This document shows positions 6,791-10,554 of a stretch of 10,554 bases of DNA, one piece after another. Origin of the DNA: Rhodoferax sp. (lineage in GTDB: Bacteria > Pseudomonadota > Gammaproteobacteria > Burkholderiales > Burkholderiaceae_C); the NCBI GenBank assembly GCA_029865675.1, contig JARXAU010000139.1, positions 1-10,554 of the forward strand, given 5' to 3'. Made by a program: the position numbers and the translations under genes. The notes under the pieces are model-generated. The model did no database searches and was not told where the DNA came from. It saw nothing but the letters and a program-made list of their open reading frames with translations. The first letter of the stretch is position 1. Every line of letters starts with the position of its first letter.

Positions 6791-6821
6791 AAGCCCGTCA
6801 AGCCCTTGGACGGGCTTTTTT
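6791..6821 (+). terminator. Intrinsic terminator after hpf
   Basis: AAGCCCGTC (6791-6799) pairs perfectly with GACGGGCTT (6809-6817) around a 9-nt loop, and a run of six T (6816-6821) follows. This is the best rho-independent terminator in the window. It should end most hpf transcripts before ptsN. Confidence 0.85.
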
Positions 6822-6832
6822 ATGTGCATAAT
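6806..6832 (+). promoter_or_regulatory. Candidate promoter for ptsN-hprK overlapping the hpf terminator
   Basis: CATAAT (6827-6832) matches 5 of 6 bases of the -10 consensus. A TTGGAC -35-like hexamer (6806-6811) lies 15 nt upstream, shorter than ideal, inside the 3' arm of the terminator stem. Transcription would begin near 6839, only about 5 nt before the ptsN ATG. That fits the absence of a Shine-Dalgarno there. Confidence 0.3.
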
Positions 6833-6843
6833 CCGCACACCTT

Positions 6844-7311
6844 ATGAACCGCCTGGCCGCTTTACTTCCCCAGCCGCACGTGCTCGCGCAGGTGGACGTC
6901 ACCAGTAAAAAGCGCGCGTTTGAAGAGGCTGGTCTGCTGTTTGAAAGCCTCCACGGCCTGAGCCGCGCTCTGGTCACAGACAGTTTGTTTTCCCGAGAAC
7001 GTCTGGGGTCCACGGGTCTGGGCAACGGTGTGGCCATTCCTCACGGTCGCATTAAGGGACTGAAAACGCCAATGGCTGCGGTGTTCCAGTTGCGTACACC
7101 GATTGGTTTCGATGCACCTGACGATAAGGCGGTCACTTTGCTGATTTTCTTGCTAGTGCCCGAAGCGGCGACCCAAAAACACCTGGAAATACTGTCTGAA
7201 ATTGCCGAGTTGTTGAGCGATGGTGATATGCGCCTGCGGCTGACCGGGGCTTCGGATGCCGTCCAGTTGCACGATTTGCTCAGTTCTTGGCAGTCTGCCC
7301 AAGTGCACTAA
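6844..7311 (+). CDS. ptsN: Nitrogen PTS EIIA component (EIIA-Ntr)
   Basis: A 155-aa protein, the usual length of PtsN. It shows SSKKRAFEEAG-type sequence (TSKKRAFEEAGLLFE, 20-34). The conserved block RERLGSTGLGNGVAIPHGRI (51-70) follows, with His67 as the phosphorylated histidine, and then LLIFLLVPE and HLEILSEIAELLSD. EIIA-Ntr is the end acceptor of the PtsP-NPr-PtsN phosphorelay and regulates by protein contact (for example potassium transport and metabolic enzymes) rather than by sugar transport. The ATG at 6844 has no Shine-Dalgarno within the preceding 15 nt, yet the N-terminus MNRLAALLP fits homologues. A terminator lies just upstream, so expression needs read-through or the candidate promoter at 6806-6832. 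hprK starts 36 nt after the stop and is presumably co-transcribed. Confidence 0.94.
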   Translation: MNRLAALLPQPHVLAQVDVTSKKRAFEEAGLLFESLHGLSRALVTDSLFSRERLGSTGLGNGVAIPHGRIKGLKTPMAAVFQLRTPIGFDAPDDKAVTLLIFLLVPEAATQKHLEILSEIAELLSDGDMRLRLTGASDAVQLHDLLSSWQSAQVH

Positions 7312-7347
7312 GCCTGCCAAGTAGCCCGATTTGAGGCGTAGCGCCAA

Positions 7348-8298
7348 GTGAAGCCCACCGCAATCAGCGCTGACGTTTTGTTCGAGGCCTTTAGGGGCTA
7401 TTTGCGTTGGGAATGGGTGGCTGGTTTGGGTGCATCAGAGCGCCGCTTTGATGAAGTCGCCGTGCGGGCGGCGCGCTCCGGGGCCGATTTGGTGGGCTAC
7501 TTGAACTACATCCACCCCTACCGCGTGCAAATTCTCGGCGAGCGGGAAATCGCATACCTGACCAACGCGACGACTGAAGACGCGGCCCGGCGTATTGCGC
7601 GCATAGTTACGCTGGAGCCGCCCGTGCTGGTGCTGGCCGACGGCCAGCAAGCGCCACCAGAACTCCTGTCGATGTGCGAGCGGGCACAAATTCCGATGTT
7701 TGCCGCCCCAGGGTCTTCGGCCTTTGTGATTGACGTGCTGCGGGCGTATTTGTCCAAGCATTTCGCCGACCGGGTTTCCATGCACGGCGTGTTCATGGAC
7801 ATTTTGGGCCTGGGCGTGCTGATTACGGGCGAGTCGGGTTTGGGCAAAAGCGAGCTAGGGCTGGAGTTGATCTCGCGCGGCAACGGCCTGGTGGCCGATG
7901 ACGCGGTGGATTTGTACCGCATCAACCAAACCACGATTGAGGGCCGCTGCCCTGATTTGCTGCAAAACCTGCTGGAAGTGCGCGGCATTGGCTTGCTCGA
8001 TATCCGCGCCATTTTTGGCGAAACGGCGGTGCGCCGCAAAATGCGCCTCAAGTTGATCGTGCATTTGGTGCGCCGCGAGACGCTGGAGCGCGAGTACGAG
8101 CGCATTCCTTTTGAGCCGCTCACGCAAGACGTGGCCGGCATTCCGGTGCGCAAGGTGGTGATTCAGGTGGTGGCCGGGCGCAATATTGCGGTGCTGGTGG
8201 AAGCGGCAGTGCGCAACACCATCTTGCAGTTGCGCGGCATTGACACCTACCAGGACTTTGTGGACCGCCACCGCAAGGCCATGGAGCTGGGCGGCTGA
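7348..8298 (+). CDS. hprK: HPr kinase/phosphorylase
   Basis: A 316-aa bifunctional enzyme that phosphorylates HPr-type proteins on serine and reverses this by phosphorolysis. The N-terminal domain covers about residues 1-130. The catalytic core follows: SMHGV with His146, the P-loop GESGLGKS (161-168), the acidic pair in LVADDAVDLY (181-190), and the HprK signature LLEVRGIGLLDI (208-219). The C-terminal region VAGIPVRKVVIQVVAGRNIA is also conserved. Translation begins at GTG (7348-7350), preceded by GAGG (7333-7336). The encoded MKPTAISADVLFEAFRG N-terminus fits the family, and no better ATG exists. In proteobacteria rapZ often follows hprK, but here the next genes are hexR and zwf on the other strand. 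Confidence 0.95.
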   Translation: MKPTAISADVLFEAFRGYLRWEWVAGLGASERRFDEVAVRAARSGADLVGYLNYIHPYRVQILGEREIAYLTNATTEDAARRIARIVTLEPPVLVLADGQQAPPELLSMCERAQIPMFAAPGSSAFVIDVLRAYLSKHFADRVSMHGVFMDILGLGVLITGESGLGKSELGLELISRGNGLVADDAVDLYRINQTTIEGRCPDLLQNLLEVRGIGLLDIRAIFGETAVRRKMRLKLIVHLVRRETLEREYERIPFEPLTQDVAGIPVRKVVIQVVAGRNIAVLVEAAVRNTILQLRGIDTYQDFVDRHRKAMELGG

Positions 8299-8314
8299 AT
8301 TGCCGCTGTCTGGG

Positions 8315-8332
8315 CGCCTGCGGGTTCAGGCG
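8315..8332. terminator. Small hairpin between convergent hprK and hexR
   Basis: CGCCTG (8315-8320) pairs with CAGGCG (8327-8332) around a 6-nt loop, and the 3' arm overlaps the hexR stop codon. The two convergent genes are only 27 bp apart. No proper T run follows on either strand, so termination here is a weak prediction. Confidence 0.35.
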
Positions 8333-9174
8333 TAGCGTTTGGTGCGCAAGTTTTTGCGCATGTCGCTCAGCAGCGGCTGCAGCGTGGGGCTGCCGATGCG
8401 CAGGGCCACAGCGGTGGCCAAAATGTCCAAAATCATCAAATGCAGCAGGCGCGAGACCATGGGGCTGTATTTGTCAAAGCCCTCCGGGTGGTCGGCGCTG
8501 AGATGGATATGGCCGGCACTGGCCAGCGGCGAGCCACTGGCGGTAATGACAATGGTGGTGGCACCGTTTTTGCGCGCAATGTCGCAGGCGTCCATCAGGT
8601 CGCGGGTGCGGCCCGAGTTGCTGATGACCACTACGCAGTCGCCCGGACGCATGACCGACGCGCTCATGACCTGCATGTGGCCATCGCTGTAGGCGTTGGT
8701 ATTGACTCCCAAGCGAAAAAACTTGTGCTGGCCGTCCTGCGCCACAATGCCCGAGTTGCCCACGCCAAAGAACTGGATCTGCCGCCCGGCCTTGTAGGCC
8801 TCCACCAGCGCCACTACCGCGCGCTCCATGGCCATGGTGCTGGCCTCGTTGCGGTACTTGAGCAAGGCGGCCACCGTGTTGTCGATGACCTTGACCATCA
8901 CGTCGCCAATCTTGTCGTCCACGTCTACGCTGCGGTGGATGAAGGGCACGCCCTCGTTGACGGTCCCGGCCAGCTTGAGCTTGAAGTCGGCCAGGCCGTC
9001 GTAGCCCACGCTACGGCAAAAGCGCACCACCGTGGGTTTGCTCACATGCGAGCGGTCGGCCAGCTCACTGACCGGCAGTTTCGCGAACGCACGCGGGTCG
9101 GCCAGGCACAGGCGCCCTACGCGTTGTTCGGCCGGTGCCAGCGACGGCAGCGCGGCTTGGATTCGGTCTAGCAT
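8326..9174 (-). CDS. hexR: HexR-like RpiR-family transcriptional regulator of glucose catabolism
   Basis: A 282-aa protein. The N-terminal RpiR helix-turn-helix domain (1 to about 77) carries the family hallmark SHVSKPTVVRFCRSVGYDGL (42-61) and then ADFKLKLAG. The C-terminal sugar isomerase (SIS) domain (about 110-260) contains IQFFGVGNSGIVAQDGQHKF and the phosphosugar-binding pattern VVISNSGRTRDLMDA, followed by GATTIVITASGSPLA. HexR is a repressor of zwf and Entner-Doudoroff genes that is released by 2-keto-3-deoxy-6-phosphogluconate. The position directly after zwf on the same strand (21 bp gap) strongly supports HexR over other RpiR members. The MLDRIQAALPSLAPAEQRV start fits homologues although no clear Shine-Dalgarno is seen in the gap. 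It is probably co-transcribed with zwf and so autoregulated through the zwf promoter, which lies outside the window. Confidence 0.9.
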   Translation of the reverse strand: MLDRIQAALPSLAPAEQRVGRLCLADPRAFAKLPVSELADRSHVSKPTVVRFCRSVGYDGLADFKLKLAGTVNEGVPFIHRSVDVDDKIGDVMVKVIDNTVAALLKYRNEASTMAMERAVVALVEAYKAGRQIQFFGVGNSGIVAQDGQHKFFRLGVNTNAYSDGHMQVMSASVMRPGDCVVVISNSGRTRDLMDACDIARKNGATTIVITASGSPLASAGHIHLSADHPEGFDKYSPMVSRLLHLMILDILATAVALRIGSPTLQPLLSDMRKNLRTKRYA

Positions 9175-9195
9175 GCTGGGGCGTTTCTGGCTTAT

Positions 9196-10554
9196 TTACG
9201 ACTCTTCGTCCCAGCAAAAGCCGTCGCGCGCAATCATGGCGCTGGACGCGCTCGGTCCCCAGGTGCCTGCGGCATACGGGCGCGGGCCTTGGGGGTCGGT
9301 GGCCCAGTGGTCAATCAAGGGCTCCACCCAGCGCCAAGCTTGTTCTTGTTCGTCGCTGCGCACAAACAGGTTCAGGCGCCCGTCAATCACATCGAGCAGC
9401 AGCCGCTCGTAGGCGCCTACGCGCTCGGAGCCAAAGCGCTTGCCAAAGTCCAGGTCCAGGTGCACCGGCGCCAGCGTCTGGGCCGCGCCCACGCCGGCTT
9501 TACGGTTGTTTTGCCCTTGCGCGAACAGGTGCAACTCCAGGCCGTCTTTGGGCTGCAGATTGATGACTAGCTGGTTCCCGGCCTGGCTGGTGGACTGGAA
9601 AATTGCGTGCGGCGTGGGGCGAAAGTTCACCACAATGCGCGCGTCGCGCCCGGCCAGGCGCTTGCCGGTGCGGATGTAGAAGGGAACACCGGCCCAGCGC
9701 CAGTTGGCAATCTCGGTGCGCAGCGCGACAAAGGTTTCGGTGTTGCTTTGGGGGTTGACGCCCGGCTCGTCCCGGTACGCGGGCACTGGATGGCCGCCAC
9801 TGGTGCCGTTGGCGTACTGGCCGCGCACCACGTCGCTGACCAGGGTCTCGGCGGTCCAGGGTTTGAGCGAGCGCAGTACCTTGAGTTTTTCGTCGCGGAT
9901 GGCGTCGGCGTGCGCGTTGATGGGCGGCTCCATGCCGATGGCGCACAGCAGCTGCAGCGCGTGGTTTTGCACCATGTCGCGCAGCGCGCCCGTGGTCTCA
10001 TAGAACGCGCCCCGGCTTTCCACGCCCAGGTCTTCGGCAATCGTGATCTGGATGTTGGCAATGTGCTCGCGCCGCCACAGCGGCTCAAACAAGGCGTTGC
10101 CAAAGCGCAGCGCAAACAGGTTTTGTACCGCCGGTTTGCCCAGGTAGTGGTCAATGCGAAACACCTGCTCTTCCTCAAAAAACCGGCGCACTGTGTGGTT
10201 GATGGCGCGGTTAGACGCCAAGTCGTGGCCCAGCGGTTTTTCCAGCACCACGCGGGTGTGGGGTGTGTTCAGGCCCGCAGCGGCGAGTTGTTCGCACACG
10301 GTGGTGAACAGCGAGGGCGCGGTGGCCACGTACATCACCACGGTGTCGGCCTGGCGCGCTTGCAGGCTGGCGGCCAGCGCGGCGTAGTCTGCTGGCTTGG
10401 ACAGGTCCATGCGCACATATTCCAGCAGCGCGGCAAAGCGCTCAAACTCTTCGGGGCTGGGGCGCTTGGCGAGTTCGACCTTGTCAAAACGCGACTGGAT
10501 CAGTGCGCGGTACTGTTCGTGCGACTGCCCGTCGCGCCCCACGCCGATGATGCG
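9196..10554 (-). CDS. zwf: Glucose-6-phosphate 1-dehydrogenase, 5' end beyond window
   Basis: The last 452 codons are present; the frame is open at the right edge, so roughly 30-40 N-terminal residues with the GxxGDL NADP-binding loop are missing. The enzyme oxidises glucose-6-phosphate to 6-phosphogluconolactone while making NADPH, feeding the Entner-Doudoroff and pentose phosphate routes. Visible landmarks are GRDGQSHEQYR near the left end, VVLEKPLGHDLASN (about 102-115 of the fragment) and the active-site block RIDHYLGK (133-140). After these come NALFEPLWRREHIANIQITI, the GVESRGAFYETTGALRDMVQ region with the downstream catalytic histidine in QNHALQL, and FYIRTGKRLAGRDARIVVNF. The residue after DHYLGK is Pro, where the classic G6PD signature has Glu, Gln or Lys. 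The RefSeq-style GTG at 10542 is not a real start. It is followed by hexR. Confidence 0.95.
   Translation of the reverse strand, partial: RIIGVGRDGQSHEQYRALIQSRFDKVELAKRPSPEEFERFAALLEYVRMDLSKPADYAALAASLQARQADTVVMYVATAPSLFTTVCEQLAAAGLNTPHTRVVLEKPLGHDLASNRAINHTVRRFFEEEQVFRIDHYLGKPAVQNLFALRFGNALFEPLWRREHIANIQITIAEDLGVESRGAFYETTGALRDMVQNHALQLLCAIGMEPPINAHADAIRDEKLKVLRSLKPWTAETLVSDVVRGQYANGTSGGHPVPAYRDEPGVNPQSNTETFVALRTEIANWRWAGVPFYIRTGKRLAGRDARIVVNFRPTPHAIFQSTSQAGNQLVINLQPKDGLELHLFAQGQNNRKAGVGAAQTLAPVHLDLDFGKRFGSERVGAYERLLLDVIDGRLNLFVRSDEQEQAWRWVEPLIDHWATDPQGPRPYAAGTWGPSASSAMIARDGFCWDEES

Noticed and set aside
7518..8153. A 211-codon open frame on the minus strand opposite hprK
   Set aside because: It is the antisense shadow of a clear HprK gene, rich in Ser and Arg, with no domain or ribosome-binding site.
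9500..10178. Arg- and Ala-rich open frames overlapping zwf in another frame on the same strand
   Set aside because: They are out-of-frame translations of the high-GC zwf gene with no protein-like features.

Overview
The window looks like an ordinary chromosomal segment of a high-GC betaproteobacterium, most likely a member of the Comamonadaceae (Rhodoferax/Polaromonas-like). I infer this from the protein flavour: three-gene PntAA/PntAB/PntB, short HPF-PtsN-HprK, and HexR with Zwf. I could not run a database comparison. I see no rRNA, tRNA, CRISPR array, insertion sequence, prophage or integron.

Layout, left to right. (1) 1-1410, minus strand: the start of a sugar-type ABC transporter substrate-binding protein gene, cut by the left edge, and upstream of it a LacI-family repressor gene. 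A perfect 16-bp LacI-type palindrome lies just downstream of a TATAAT box in front of the transporter gene. A near-identical imperfect palindrome lies upstream of lacI, suggesting local repression plus autoregulation. (2) 1515-1964, plus: an orphan, short GspC-like protein with one membrane anchor and the homology-region domain but no PDZ. (3) 2115-5008, plus: pntAA-pntAB-pntB, the proton-translocating NAD(P) transhydrogenase, in a tight operon. (4) 5093-6082, minus: a CorA-type Mg2+ transporter, convergent with pntB. (5) 6435-8298, plus: hpf, ptsN and hprK, the core of the proteobacterial rpoN-neighbourhood cluster but without rpoN before or rapZ after. A strong intrinsic terminator separates hpf from ptsN. 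(6) 8326-10554, minus: zwf (5' end beyond the right edge) followed 21 bp later by hexR, convergent with hprK.

The genes share a theme of carbon and reductant control. There is sugar uptake under a LacI repressor, NADPH supply by transhydrogenase and by glucose-6-phosphate dehydrogenase, HexR control of glucose catabolism, and the PTS-Ntr/HprK phosphorylation regulators. This is a thematic grouping rather than proof of a joint system. I found no convincing undescribed system. The most useful observations are the paired LacI operators, the terminator plus possible near-leaderless promoter before ptsN, the orphan GspC-like gene with a G8 tract, and the variant G6PD active-site signature.
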